NCBI GenBank assembly: GCA_902560445.1
Contig: CACELO010000001.1
Location: 1 to 64,000, forward strand
DNA length: 64,000 bases
Direction of reading: 5' to 3'
Origin: an uncultured Candidatus Poseidoniales archaeon
GTDB taxonomy: Archaea > Thermoplasmatota > Poseidoniia > Poseidoniales > Thalassarchaeaceae
The position numbers and the translations under genes were made by a program. The notes under the pieces were generated by a model. It searched no databases, was not told the DNA's origin, and was given only the letters and a program-made list of their open reading frames with translations. Positions 47,551-58,612 of the stretch are shown here, one piece after another (position 1 is the first letter of the stretch; every line of letters starts with the position of its first letter).

Positions 47551-48558
47551 TCAAATGGTTGCTCTATCCACCTTCAACTCAAATCGCAACCAAGATTCTT
47601 GCAGTTCGTGCCCATCGCTGTTTCCGTAGGCAATTGGTGGAGGAAGTAATGTAACGTGCGTAGTTCCAGTATCGATACCAGGTATTAGCCCTCTATCTCC
47701 ATCGATATCTAGACCGATTGCTGACCAACCAAATCCCTGAATAAAGTTCGAATCATCACCAGCAGTGACGATTAAATCACCTTCGTCAAGAAGCTGTTCT
47801 GTATCCGCATCCCAAACCTTGTAATGAACCTCTAGATTATCTCCATTACTGGCGTGCAAATCTCTTGGATTAGAACCTTCGAAGATATGGACATCCAGTA
47901 AAACCTCCGCTTCTCGCACATTCAGATGTGATGCCTGAATCTGAATATCGTGCTCTGTTACTGCATTATTCAACTGAATTTCCACAATTGCAGTTTCATT
48001 TACGCCTATTTCATTCATGGTAAGGACAGTATCACCTTCCGAAGCAAAGACAACATCTCCACCGGTTATTTCAAGGACAATATCTAGGGTTTGGTCCCCT
48101 CTATTGTATACCGCCACGCTTGCCCTATCGCCATTTCCTTGATGCTCCCAGTCACAGCGTAATTCACCAGGATAGAGGAATGGATCATCTTGTTCAGATA
48201 GAACTTCTGGCCAATCCCAATCACCCAATCTTGAATCACAGGTGTCGAATAACAAGTCTACTTCCCAGTACCATCGATTGTTTTCGTCCTTCAGCAAGTC
48301 TTGATCTGTTACGGAGAACGCATCCTCATTTTCTTTAACGAAAACATAAACGCTGTAGCCAACCACTACAGTTGATCCGATTAGTAGGGCAGCGGTGGCC
48401 AATGAGAGCAAAATTGCGGCTCTTGGGATCGCCATTTGGTTGATGCCTAGCGGTACGGTAGGATGCTCGACCTCATCGGGAGTGTCTGATATCCAACTGC
48501 GGGACACGATATCCGACCGCACGCCGTCAGTCATCAAGGTTAGTACTGTCCAACTCAA
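47551..48558 (-). CDS. Membrane-anchored protein with C-terminal FKBP-like domain
   Basis: TM segment AAILLSLATAALLIGSTVVVGYSVYVFV; C-terminal LEVHYKVWDADTEQLLDEGD...GLIPGIDTGTTHVTLLPPPIAYGNSDGHEL...WLRFELKV resembles FKBP. Confidence 0.6.
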   Translation of the reverse strand: MSWTVLTLMTDGVRSDIVSRSWISDTPDEVEHPTVPLGINQMAIPRAAILLSLATAALLIGSTVVVGYSVYVFVKENEDAFSVTDQDLLKDENNRWYWEVDLLFDTCDSRLGDWDWPEVLSEQDDPFLYPGELRCDWEHQGNGDRASVAVYNRGDQTLDIVLEITGGDVVFASEGDTVLTMNEIGVNETAIVEIQLNNAVTEHDIQIQASHLNVREAEVLLDVHIFEGSNPRDLHASNGDNLEVHYKVWDADTEQLLDEGDLIVTAGDDSNFIQGFGWSAIGLDIDGDRGLIPGIDTGTTHVTLLPPPIAYGNSDGHELQESWLRFELKVDRATI

Positions 48559-48597
48559 CTAATCCACTATTCGAAATCAATGTCGAGTCGCCAATAG

Positions 48598-51500
48598 TCA
48601 ATCCTGTAACAATGCTTCTTGATGTCTTTGCCCCAGCCAAGTCACTAGAGCGAGCTCGGCGCCAACTACTGTTAGCAATAGGAATAATCCGATTGCGTTA
48701 ATCGATGAAGCAGCACCTAACATCAGGAGTGACGCAGCGATTCCCAGAATGAGATCCACGAATCCCCAAATTCGTAAAACACGCCGTAAATGGAATATTC
48801 CAACGACCCACAAGGTCGTTGATATGGCAAACAAAGCGATTGGATAAATTATCCACATATTGACTAAAATTAGTCCAGCGAACATCAAAACGTGACTATC
48901 AATGGCTGCCATCATCGTCCAATGACCATTTCTCATTGGCACAGATGCCGCCACTAATCCAAGCATGACAAATCCGCCAGCAAGCATAATCCAATCTAGA
49001 TACTCGATAAACTGTGGAATGAGTGTACCCATCGAGAATAGTGCTAAAGGTAGGCAAATTATTGCCAACCCTACAGCCTCCACTTGCCGATGTTTACGTC
49101 CTGTATATATGGCATTAGCAACCGCAAGAATTCCAGCAGGACCCCAAGAAATCATCACGTATCCCAAGGCACGTAGGCCTCTTCCTGAACTACTCAAATG
49201 AGTATCTCGTCCGACACTCGACCTCCGTTGATCAATCATCAAATCAATGACGATTGTGAGGATTAACAATGCCTCAAGGAGCAACCAAGGAATCTGCCAT
49301 CCAATCAGACCTCCATCGAATGGATTAACGGTGAATGGGAATGGTAGAGATTCAACAAGAAGTGCTCCGGCTATTCTACCAAGAACTAGAGGTAGAACAA
49401 ACCAGTCTATTGCAATAGGAATTCTATCTAGCAGGTTATCCCTTTGGTATAAGGAAATAATCACAAATTGCAAAATCAGAATCGTAACCACTGCTAAATC
49501 TAGTAGTTCCCTATTACTGGCTCCAGGGCCTAAATGACCTGAAATCAATGCAATAATCAGTCCAATAATTGCGTATGCAATCGGCATCTCGATTCCCATT
49601 ACCGTGGGTAAATCGAGGTCGAGTTGTTTGGTTCGTAATCTAGCGATTGCAACCAATACGGTTGCGAAGATTCCGGTGCTGAGTAGAATGAGGGGTGAAG
49701 AGGAGAATAATAGACCCCAAACGATAACCGAACCAAGCACCAAAAAGAGAACTAGTAAAACAATTGTTGGTCGATGTGAAACATCCGTTGTATACAATTC
49801 GGAATCATCGTCGGTTGCTGTAAGCTCTCTTCTCTTCTTGCGCTTTTGTTGTAATTCAAGTCTCTTAGGATCGTAGGTGTCTAATTGCCCAGCCCCCAAA
49901 CTCAATTTTTTGCCGTTGTCCTGCCCTGCAATCGCCAAAAGTTGCTCTTTTTGGGTTATTGTTTTCAGTTCGGCTCTGATTTCCCCTCGTGCAACAAGCC
50001 ATAGTGTGCTGAAAACAAACAATCCTATACCAGCCATAGTAGAGGTTTGATTTTGCAATTGTATCGAAAGTCCGATTGTAATCATCAGTAACCAAAGAGC
50101 AGCCGCGGCTGGTTTGAGCAATTTTTCCATCTTCTCCGCGCGCGGGAGATAGAAACCCATCACCAAACCAGTACAAGTAACGGAAGTCAATGATAAGTCG
50201 ATATTTGGAATAGAATCGGTAGAATCTAGAATACGGCTAGGATCTTTTGTAGAAATTGCAATAATTAATGGAAGAGACATCAGAGCCATTCCATTGGTAA
50301 ATACCGGTTCGTTCCCAGGATCTCCCCGATAGAGGATTGAGGCTGTAGCGATAAGCAAGAGAATAATCCATATTTCATCTAATCCGTGCCTCCATCCTAG
50401 TACAGCGGCACTGACTGCAATTACGCCCAACAGAGCAATCGGGCCACCGAGTCTTTTACCGAAAAATTGTGCACCTAAGTGGGATAATGATACAACGGAA
50501 ACCACAGCCAAGAGTGTAATTGCGGTAAAACTACCGGCATGGGCCATGACTACGATTGTGACCATAGGTAACCACAATCCAATCGCCCACAATTGCAATA
50601 CTCCTGAATCTCGAATCGAGGCTGATACTTCCGTAATCCCAAGGAATCCCGCAGCCAGATTAACACCAGTTTTGCCTAATTGTAAATTGACGATTAGCAT
50701 CAATGCTACCGAGATAATGAGGTAGACGGCGAACGGAGTAGTAGCTAGGTCAATGATATTTCCAGGATCGCCCCACCCATTGGCAATCATCACGGTTCGG
50801 AATGATTCGACTACAAATTCCTGCAATAAAACCCAAGTCCAAGGAAGTAGTACTGTAGCACCTGCCAAAGAAGGGGCCTGTCGCATTATTGCAAGAATCG
50901 CAGTACCTATGTGGAGGGTAGTTAGGAGCCCTAAGAGAACCAACCCTCCATCTCCCCCATTTGCTTCGGATTGTGCAGGAATTAGTACGACTAAGAGTAC
51001 TAGAACACCAACCGAACCAACCCATAGTACTCGGTCAGTAACACGATTCTGATCCCTTAAGATGACAAGTCCAGTCAGAATAGCAGCAAAAATTGTGAAT
51101 GTCTCATAACGATCGAAGAGAGATATGGCTTCAGTAGTTTCTCCGAATATCAGCAATAGAGAAAATAATATGGCCCCAGACATTAGAGGAATCGCTATCC
51201 GGAGCCGTTCAACACCCCTTACTATGAGATATGAACCTCCAAATGCCCCTGCGAGAAAGGTAACCATTCCCAATGCATATCCTGAATCTTCCCGACTTGA
51301 TGCAACAGCCATTAATGCTCCAACCATACCTAAGGAAATAGATACGCCCCAAAGTCCAGGCTGACCAAGTCCGGCTGCTTTGAATCCCTGTGAGAACCAG
51401 TTGTCCTCACGCGCAAAACGCGCTGCCATACCAGAGTTGATTCCAGAAACAAGCATCAATAGTAGGAAGAGAATTAATGGTGTATCAAGAGGCTCAATAA

Positions 51501-52356
51501 CCAATGAACCCGCAGTAAATCCGTCCGTAATTGCATGCATACCTATCCACAGATTAGAAGCCGCCACTCCTAGTGCTGCTAGATTCCCAGATTTTCTGTG
51601 TAATGCAAGACCATGGAGTAGCAAAGTAGCCATTAGAATCATCACTGCGACCCCTAACTCCCCTCCAATCGAGCCAGCAGTAGAACCAATTGCTAACAAA
51701 ACGAGAGTTGCCTGCGCAGCGATTGCATCGTGATCGTGCCGATAGGCAATGAATACGTTAAGCGCAACGAGCAATAACAATATAATCGCTAGAAGTTCCA
51801 CAGAAATTGGAAGGAAACCACCTAATTCCCAACGATTTAGCTCAATTGCAAGACCATAGAGTACTTTCATTGAAATTATGACCCAAGAAACACCAAGCAA
51901 ATGCAGATTCTTATCCGGAATCCATCGTTCACCTAGAGTGAATCCAGTAATCGCTAGAATTAGGAGCAACACCAGTGAAATCAACGGGGAGAAAGCTGTT
52001 CCCGCAACTACACTTAGGAGACTGAAGACGAATATCATAGACACCATAAGTGACCAATTTACACGGCGCTCGCCATCTTTTGCCATCGAGGTAACAATGT
52101 CATCTTCCGGAGCACTGGTCACTGTTCCGTCAGAAGATATTGCTCCAGCCTCTTCTCCAGAGGCTTCTTTGAATGGGTCAAATACATCCCCTAGAGCCTC
52201 ATCCACTTCTACAGTTTCATTTTCGTCGAAAGCAGATTGATTTGAATCAGGTACTTCCTCAGAATCTTCCCCTAAACCTAGGTCACCGATGTCGATGTTA
52301 GCGCCGATTTTGAATCGACGTTCGCGAATCACGCTGTCGTCCTTCTCATCGCTCAC
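48598..52356 (-). CDS. Very large polytopic membrane protein of unknown function
   Basis: 1252 aa; acidic cytosolic N-terminus then a long series of hydrophobic TM segments; no family motif recognised. Confidence 0.8.
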   Translation of the reverse strand: MSDEKDDSVIRERRFKIGANIDIGDLGLGEDSEEVPDSNQSAFDENETVEVDEALGDVFDPFKEASGEEAGAISSDGTVTSAPEDDIVTSMAKDGERRVNWSLMVSMIFVFSLLSVVAGTAFSPLISLVLLLILAITGFTLGERWIPDKNLHLLGVSWVIISMKVLYGLAIELNRWELGGFLPISVELLAIILLLLVALNVFIAYRHDHDAIAAQATLVLLAIGSTAGSIGGELGVAVMILMATLLLHGLALHRKSGNLAALGVAASNLWIGMHAITDGFTAGSLVIEPLDTPLILFLLLMLVSGINSGMAARFAREDNWFSQGFKAAGLGQPGLWGVSISLGMVGALMAVASSREDSGYALGMVTFLAGAFGGSYLIVRGVERLRIAIPLMSGAILFSLLLIFGETTEAISLFDRYETFTIFAAILTGLVILRDQNRVTDRVLWVGSVGVLVLLVVLIPAQSEANGGDGGLVLLGLLTTLHIGTAILAIMRQAPSLAGATVLLPWTWVLLQEFVVESFRTVMIANGWGDPGNIIDLATTPFAVYLIISVALMLIVNLQLGKTGVNLAAGFLGITEVSASIRDSGVLQLWAIGLWLPMVTIVVMAHAGSFTAITLLAVVSVVSLSHLGAQFFGKRLGGPIALLGVIAVSAAVLGWRHGLDEIWIILLLIATASILYRGDPGNEPVFTNGMALMSLPLIIAISTKDPSRILDSTDSIPNIDLSLTSVTCTGLVMGFYLPRAEKMEKLLKPAAAALWLLMITIGLSIQLQNQTSTMAGIGLFVFSTLWLVARGEIRAELKTITQKEQLLAIAGQDNGKKLSLGAGQLDTYDPKRLELQQKRKKRRELTATDDDSELYTTDVSHRPTIVLLVLFLVLGSVIVWGLLFSSSPLILLSTGIFATVLVAIARLRTKQLDLDLPTVMGIEMPIAYAIIGLIIALISGHLGPGASNRELLDLAVVTILILQFVIISLYQRDNLLDRIPIAIDWFVLPLVLGRIAGALLVESLPFPFTVNPFDGGLIGWQIPWLLLEALLILTIVIDLMIDQRRSSVGRDTHLSSSGRGLRALGYVMISWGPAGILAVANAIYTGRKHRQVEAVGLAIICLPLALFSMGTLIPQFIEYLDWIMLAGGFVMLGLVAASVPMRNGHWTMMAAIDSHVLMFAGLILVNMWIIYPIALFAISTTLWVVGIFHLRRVLRIWGFVDLILGIAASLLMLGAASSINAIGLFLLLTVVGAELALVTWLGQRHQEALLQD

Positions 52357-52487
52357 GCGCTCGCGAGGAACGGCATTCTACGATAATCGCATCCCCATCA
52401 AGGGTTAGTTGAATCCCAATATCCTAGAGAAATCCTCTCAGCGGCTTATCCGTAATGGTTGAAAGGTAAACATCTGAGCCGTGATAC

Positions 52488-54104
52488 ATGGAGAGCACCT
52501 CGCGCTCGTCCACAACCACCGCCTCGATAACCCCTTTGTCTTCGCACGGATTGAATCCTAGCGGCTCAGTACATTGGAATCTGTCTTCCGATGAATTACA
52601 GGGAAGGGCAGTACAGGGCGGTGAAGCAGAGATGACTGCGCACGGTGTTTTACTTGCAACCACCGGAGAACGAACTGGGCGTTCACCAAATGACCGATTC
52701 ATAGTCGACGAACCAGGATATGCAGATCATGTTTGGTGGGGTAAGGTGAATCGTCCCACAAGTCGCTGGGTGTTTGAGAATCTTCTCAAGAAGGTGCAAT
52801 CACACCTTAACTCTGCAGACCAATTATTTGTCAAAGATGCGCATTGTGGCGCAGACACAAACTACGCAATGCCAGTACGTCTAGTTACAGAGAAGGCCTG
52901 GCACGCTGCATTCTTCCACAATATGTTCATTCGTAGTGAACTCTCTCAATTGAGCGAACACATTCCTGAATACACAATTCTACACGCTCCGGACTTACTT
53001 GCTGACCCCGAATTTGATGGAGTAAATTCAGGTGTCTTCGTGATATTAGCCTTAGATAGAGGTTTGGTAATTATCGGTGGAACTCATTATGCGGGAGAAA
53101 TCAAGAAAGCCATCTTCACAATAATGAATCATATTCTCCCAGAAAGAGGTATCATGCCAATGCATTGCTCGGCAAATACAGATGGTGATGATTCTGCCCT
53201 TTTCTTTGGATTATCCGGAACCGGAAAGACGACTCTTTCCGCAGATCCTCACAGGGCATTAGTCGGCGATGACGAACATGGTTGGTCAGATGATGGTGTA
53301 TTCAATTTCGAAGGAGGATGCTATGCAAAATTAATCGGTCTATCCAAGGAAGACGAACCAGAAATCTATGCTACAACTCGCATGCCCGGAACTATCTTAG
53401 AGAATGTAATCCTAGATTCAAATGGAGTTCCAGATTTTGATGATGGAACTCTTACTCAGAACACCCGAGCTTCCTATCCAATTGAAGCCATAGAAAATAG
53501 AACCGAAGATTCTACTGCAGGCCATCCAAAGAACGTGGTTTTCCTGACTTGCGATGCCTTCGGAGTACTACCTCCTCTTTCTCGGTTGACCCCAGATCAA
53601 GCCGCTTATCACTTCATGTCAGGTTATACAGCAAAGGTTGCTGGAACCGAAATTGGAGTAACTGAGCCTCAGGCAACATTCTCCACTTGTTTTGGTGCCC
53701 CATTTATGCCCCGTCATCCGAGCGTTTACGCTGATTTGTTATCGCAGAAGATTAGCGAGCAAAATGCTAATTGTTGGCTCATAAATACTGGATGGGTGGC
53801 CGGTGGATATGGCGAGTCCAATCGGATTAAAATTCGCTGGACACGTACGCTGTTAAATGCAGCACTGCGCGGTGACTTGGAAGAAGTAATCTTTGTACAA
53901 GATGAGCGTTTTGGCTTCTCAGTACCCCTAGAATGCGAGGGCGTCCCAAGTGAAATTCTACAACCTCGAGAGACATGGTCTGATAAGCAAAGATATGATA
54001 ATGTGGCAAACCTTCTAGCACAAATGTTTACCGAAAATTTCCAACAGTATGAAGATGGATGTAGTAAGGAAGTACTAGCCTCATCTCCAAAGGTCCTACT
54101 TTGA
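52488..54104 (+). CDS. pckA: Phosphoenolpyruvate carboxykinase (ATP)
   Basis: FFGLSGTGKTTLSADP; GDDEHGWSDDGVFNFEGGCYAK; RTGRSPNDRFIVDEP. Confidence 0.95.
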   Translation: MESTSRSSTTTASITPLSSHGLNPSGSVHWNLSSDELQGRAVQGGEAEMTAHGVLLATTGERTGRSPNDRFIVDEPGYADHVWWGKVNRPTSRWVFENLLKKVQSHLNSADQLFVKDAHCGADTNYAMPVRLVTEKAWHAAFFHNMFIRSELSQLSEHIPEYTILHAPDLLADPEFDGVNSGVFVILALDRGLVIIGGTHYAGEIKKAIFTIMNHILPERGIMPMHCSANTDGDDSALFFGLSGTGKTTLSADPHRALVGDDEHGWSDDGVFNFEGGCYAKLIGLSKEDEPEIYATTRMPGTILENVILDSNGVPDFDDGTLTQNTRASYPIEAIENRTEDSTAGHPKNVVFLTCDAFGVLPPLSRLTPDQAAYHFMSGYTAKVAGTEIGVTEPQATFSTCFGAPFMPRHPSVYADLLSQKISEQNANCWLINTGWVAGGYGESNRIKIRWTRTLLNAALRGDLEEVIFVQDERFGFSVPLECEGVPSEILQPRETWSDKQRYDNVANLLAQMFTENFQQYEDGCSKEVLASSPKVLL

Positions 54105-54160
54105 TTCTTGTAGAATGGAAGTGACTCTACATTGGAGAAGGTAAAATACGAGAGAATTTC

Positions 54161-56773
54161 TTGCCGGTCATGCGTAAAATACCCGCCATGGTAACAGTGA
54201 GCATTCTACTGTTGATGTCACTTTCTTCTGCGATTGAACAAACAAGAGAACTAAACTCAGATTCAATACAAATGAGAAGCGGAAATAATGTTCCATCTCC
54301 CTTGCATCTTGTTGATGATTCGTTGTATGCCGAGACTGTAAATGGAATGGATTACGATAATTCTGGAAATCTGTATTATGGTGGCTCATTATGTGGTCGT
54401 TCAAGTACTGAAGTAAGTTCTAATTTTGAGTGTGAATTAACCTCGCAATCTGGAACCGAAACTACACTGAGTTTCACTCCATCGTATGTTGCGGTAATGG
54501 ATAATGAAGGAATCAGAATCGCAGCTCATTTCTTTCACAGTGGTTACGGTGATAGAATCGATGAGATAATTGTTCTAGAGAATGGTGATATCCTCGTAGC
54601 CGGTGGTTTTTGTTGGCTTTCGAACGAATGTTATTTTCAAGGTGACAATATGCTGCTTGAGGCACCTGGAAGAAACTTGGATGCATTTGTGTTCAGAATG
54701 ACTCCTTCAGGAGAGGTCATCTGGTCTCGAGCATTTTGGTCAGCTGGAAATGATTTAATTCATAGCTTAGATGAGGGTCCAAATGGTGAAATATATGTTC
54801 AAGGAACATTTTGCGCAGATTATACTAGCCAATGTAGATTGAATTCAGTTGAGGGGGTTCAAGGCCCGCTCACTAAAGGCGGTGCAGATATTTTTATTGG
54901 TAAATTAACCTCTGACGGTTCTTTGGTTTGGATCAATACACTTGGGAGCTCTACAAACGATCATACTCTTGGAGGAGGTTATTGGTCTCTGCAGCAGATG
55001 GGGATTGTCGCAACATCTGATGGTGGCGTCTTAGCCTCCGGTTCAGTTTGTCATGATAGCACATTTTTAGATACCTGCTCATTCCGACTGTCCCCCGATG
55101 ACGTAATCACCAGTCAGGATGGTTTCGTGGCAAAATATTCTGCCAATGGGACTTACCAATGGTACGAAAAAATCGGAGGGGCCGGAGTTGATTATGTTCA
55201 AGTCATGGTACCACTAGATGATAACAGGGTACTTGTAGGTGGCAACCATTATTCTAGCAACTTCACAGTTACAGGATATTGGGTAAATAACTCAGGTAGT
55301 TCAGATGCTTGGTGGGCTATCTTGAACCATGAGAACCAGGAATGGGAGGGCCTTTGGGATTCTGATGAAACCGGAGATGCTTACATCCATTCAGCGTCTG
55401 TAGGTTCAAATGGTGAAATTATAGTTGCAGGTTCCGGTTGTTGGCAAATCACACCTTGTACAATCGAAGTTGCTGGGAAAACACACGATGGCCGTTCTTA
55501 CGGAATCGGTTGGGCATTGAAGGTTGATGATCAAGCAAACAGCGATTGGATTCGAGGAGTATACTCCACAACTAGGTCTGCTTCTCCAGTATCTCAAGTA
55601 TTGCAAAATGACTTTGGCGACATAGCAATGTCGATACCAAATTGTTACAGTGAAGATAATGAGAATGACTGTAGTATCACAATGGGGGGACATACTTTCA
55701 ACTCAGTTGAAAATGCCACCCTGATCCGAGTAATGATTCTAGATTTTGATAGAGATGGAGTAGTCAACGAATTGGACAACTGTCCTGCAGGAGATGAAGG
55801 TTGGACAAGTGATGCCTCTAACGATAATGACTTAGATGGCTGCAACGACATCACGGAAGACTTGGATGACGACAATGACGGTTGGTTAGATTCGGAAGAA
55901 ATTGCTTGCTCTCATTCACCAATAGATCCAACCTCAATGCCAACCGATAATGATGGTGATAATATCTGTAATAATCTCGACAATGATGATGATGATGACG
56001 GCTATCTTGACGTCGAAGACGCATTTCCTTACAACTCCGAAGAATGGGTAGACAATGATATGGATGGCATCGGAGATAATCAGGATGATGATGACGATAA
56101 TGATGATTGGAAAGATTATCAAGACGCCTTCTCGAATGAAGCATGCGCCTACATTGATTCGGATGGAGATGGTCGACCGGATTCTTTTGTGGTTCCAAAT
56201 TGCCCTACTTCTTTAGAGGAAGATATCGATGATGACGGAGATGGAGTAGAGGATATTGTAGATGCTTGGCCATTGGATCCAGCAATGGGTTTGGATACAG
56301 ATGGAGATGGCCTACCGGACAGGCACAAATCTGGGTTAACCGGTTCAATACAGGAAGATACAGATGACGATAATGATGGATACCTGGACACGGAAGACGA
56401 CTTCCCACTTGACGCTAATCGCTGGTTAGACACAGACGGTGATGGAATTGACGATTCAATAGATCCCGACAGAGATGGCGATGATTGGAGCGATTTGGAC
56501 GAAGAGAAATGTGGAACAGACTCAATGGATGGTGAAGATTGGCCGACAGATTCGGACAATGACGGAATCTGTGATGTGATGGATAAGCAAGGAATCACAG
56601 AACTATTTTCAGGTGGAATTGGAATCGCCTTCGTAATTTGTTTCTTACTGATTCTAGGTGCAATTGCCTATTCTAGAAACGAATCCTCCCTAATGGAATC
56701 AGAATATCAGATCCCTCCTCCTCCATCACTAGAAGAGGTATTGGAAGTAGAAGTCGAGGAAGATTCTGATTAG
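54161..56773 (+). CDS. Secreted, membrane-anchored protein with SBBP-like repeats and thrombospondin type-3-like repeats
   Basis: Signal-like N-terminus; GDILVAGGFC/GGVLASGSVC repeats; DxDxDG repeats at about 55738-56580; C-terminal TM GIGIAFVICFLLILGAIAY. Confidence 0.85.
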   Translation: MPVMRKIPAMVTVSILLLMSLSSAIEQTRELNSDSIQMRSGNNVPSPLHLVDDSLYAETVNGMDYDNSGNLYYGGSLCGRSSTEVSSNFECELTSQSGTETTLSFTPSYVAVMDNEGIRIAAHFFHSGYGDRIDEIIVLENGDILVAGGFCWLSNECYFQGDNMLLEAPGRNLDAFVFRMTPSGEVIWSRAFWSAGNDLIHSLDEGPNGEIYVQGTFCADYTSQCRLNSVEGVQGPLTKGGADIFIGKLTSDGSLVWINTLGSSTNDHTLGGGYWSLQQMGIVATSDGGVLASGSVCHDSTFLDTCSFRLSPDDVITSQDGFVAKYSANGTYQWYEKIGGAGVDYVQVMVPLDDNRVLVGGNHYSSNFTVTGYWVNNSGSSDAWWAILNHENQEWEGLWDSDETGDAYIHSASVGSNGEIIVAGSGCWQITPCTIEVAGKTHDGRSYGIGWALKVDDQANSDWIRGVYSTTRSASPVSQVLQNDFGDIAMSIPNCYSEDNENDCSITMGGHTFNSVENATLIRVMILDFDRDGVVNELDNCPAGDEGWTSDASNDNDLDGCNDITEDLDDDNDGWLDSEEIACSHSPIDPTSMPTDNDGDNICNNLDNDDDDDGYLDVEDAFPYNSEEWVDNDMDGIGDNQDDDDDNDDWKDYQDAFSNEACAYIDSDGDGRPDSFVVPNCPTSLEEDIDDDGDGVEDIVDAWPLDPAMGLDTDGDGLPDRHKSGLTGSIQEDTDDDNDGYLDTEDDFPLDANRWLDTDGDGIDDSIDPDRDGDDWSDLDEEKCGTDSMDGEDWPTDSDNDGICDVMDKQGITELFSGGIGIAFVICFLLILGAIAYSRNESSLMESEYQIPPPPSLEEVLEVEVEEDSD

Positions 56774-56819
56774 AACGGCAAACCATTTCTGTTAAATCAG
56801 GAATTGATTTGATTCAATC

Positions 56820-57590
56820 GTGCGCTTCAACCCAGTTGTGATATTGGCGGTACTCTTGTTGTCATATTCGACGGTTGGATGCCTCTCGAATTCGAAAGAA
56901 AATAGCGGTATTGAAATGGTGGTAAATTATGATTCAACAAATGGCACGATTGTTGAAACATATATCGACGGAGAGTTAGAATCCATATCGAACATCATCC
57001 TGGATTTCGATTTTTCAAAAACAATATCGGAGTACCAGCTAGTCAATTTTGGAATTGACCCCAATGATGGTCGAAGCCCGATAGTTGTAGCCCCAGACTC
57101 ATCACAAACGGTCTCGGTTGAATTCTCTGAACACGGAATATACTATCTAGAGGCATTTACTATTGATGAGATGGGAGCAAGAGAGAACCTGACAATTATT
57201 GTAAGAATCGAACTCAATATCGAATGGAATGAGGATACAACGAATGAGCCAAATTCACTTGAAATTGATTCTATACCCAAGAATGGGGGACTATATCCTT
57301 CGATGATAATCATAGACTCAGACGTAGAAAATCCAGAGCTGATAGAGAATGTGGGAGGCGGCAGAGAGGTGGAAATAACTTGGCGCCTTTTCGACGAAGC
57401 GGATGATGCTTGCTTGATTCGTCCAACCACTGTTGACGAGGGGGAAATCGCAAATTGGAAGGTACATCACAGAATAACAAACGAAGTTCATGACCTAAGA
57501 ATTAGTTATGATAGTGGCCAAGATTACATAGACATCGATCATTCGATATCAATTCTATATGAGAAAGTCGAATCTCCACCAAATCCTTGA
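56820..57590 (+). CDS. Putative lipoprotein
   Basis: MRFNPVVILAVLLLSYSTVGCLSN lipobox-like signal peptide; GTG start. Confidence 0.6.
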   Translation: MRFNPVVILAVLLLSYSTVGCLSNSKENSGIEMVVNYDSTNGTIVETYIDGELESISNIILDFDFSKTISEYQLVNFGIDPNDGRSPIVVAPDSSQTVSVEFSEHGIYYLEAFTIDEMGARENLTIIVRIELNIEWNEDTTNEPNSLEIDSIPKNGGLYPSMIIIDSDVENPELIENVGGGREVEITWRLFDEADDACLIRPTTVDEGEIANWKVHHRITNEVHDLRISYDSGQDYIDIDHSISILYEKVESPPNP

Positions 57591-57616
57591 GATAAAGATG
57601 GGTGTGGCCAATCAAA

Positions 57617-58546
57617 ATGTCTTCCGAACTTCATGTCGTAACGGGAGCCTTCGGTTATAGCGGCAGATGGATAGCTAAGCAACTCCTCTCTGAAGGCAAA
57701 CTGGTTCGCACCCTCACAAATGCCACCGCTCGAGATGACCCATTCGAAGGCGCTGTAGAAGTCCACCGATTGAATTTCGATGATTACGAATCTTTAGTCG
57801 AGTCTCTGAGAGGTGCAGATGTACTCTACAATACATATTGGGTGCGGTACAACGACAATCAGCGGAACTTTGACCACGGAATTGCTGTTGGAAATTGTAA
57901 GAAATTGTTCGATGCTGCCACCGAAGCAGGAGTTAGAAGAGTAGTCCATTTCAGTGTCGCAAAACCTGACCAAGCCCCTGGTTGGACTTACTTTTCAGGT
58001 AAGGTGGAGACTGAGAGATTGCTCAGGGAATCCGGACAATCCTATGCAATCGTCCGCCCAACGGTATTCTTTGGCGGTGGCCGGAATGTTCTGATCAACA
58101 ATATCGCGTGGATAATGAGAAAATTTCCAATATTCGGTGTCTTTGGTTTTGGTAAGTATCCAATCCAGCCAGTGCATATTCGCGATGTAGCAAGGGTGTC
58201 GATTGAACTTGGAGCAATTGATGAAAACCTAACTCGAGACATTGCCGGTCCTGAGAGATTTACCTACAGGGAATTTGTATCCTTGATAGGAAAGAGTATG
58301 CGAGTAAGGAGATTGATTATTCCAATCCCGCCAATAATCGGTTGGTTAGCAGGACAATTGATGGGAATATTCCTTCGCGACCGAGTAATTACCAGAGCAG
58401 AAATTCGCGGATTGATGAACGGCTTGGTAGCATCTGAGGAAGAGCCATTAGGAGACATTACATTCAGTCAGTGGATTGCAAAAAATGGCTCAGATTTGGG
58501 CCGAGAATATCAGAACGATTTGCAAGAAAGAAGGTATAAAAAATAA
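57617..58546 (+). CDS. NAD(P)-dependent epimerase / atypical SDR (NmrA-like)
   Basis: VVTGAFGYSGRWIAKQLL Rossmann motif; YAIVRPTVFFGGG. Confidence 0.85.
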   Translation: MSSELHVVTGAFGYSGRWIAKQLLSEGKLVRTLTNATARDDPFEGAVEVHRLNFDDYESLVESLRGADVLYNTYWVRYNDNQRNFDHGIAVGNCKKLFDAATEAGVRRVVHFSVAKPDQAPGWTYFSGKVETERLLRESGQSYAIVRPTVFFGGGRNVLINNIAWIMRKFPIFGVFGFGKYPIQPVHIRDVARVSIELGAIDENLTRDIAGPERFTYREFVSLIGKSMRVRRLIIPIPPIIGWLAGQLMGIFLRDRVITRAEIRGLMNGLVASEEEPLGDITFSQWIAKNGSDLGREYQNDLQERRYKK

Positions 58547-58612
58547 TTACAAAAAACCGCAGTGGAAATCATCCCACAACGGTAATATAAGAACCAAAAG
58601 TAATATCAAAAT

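Noticed and set aside
52424-52702. Minus-strand ORF of 92 aa over the pckA start
   Set aside because: Overlaps the well-supported pckA coding region and has no recognisable domain.
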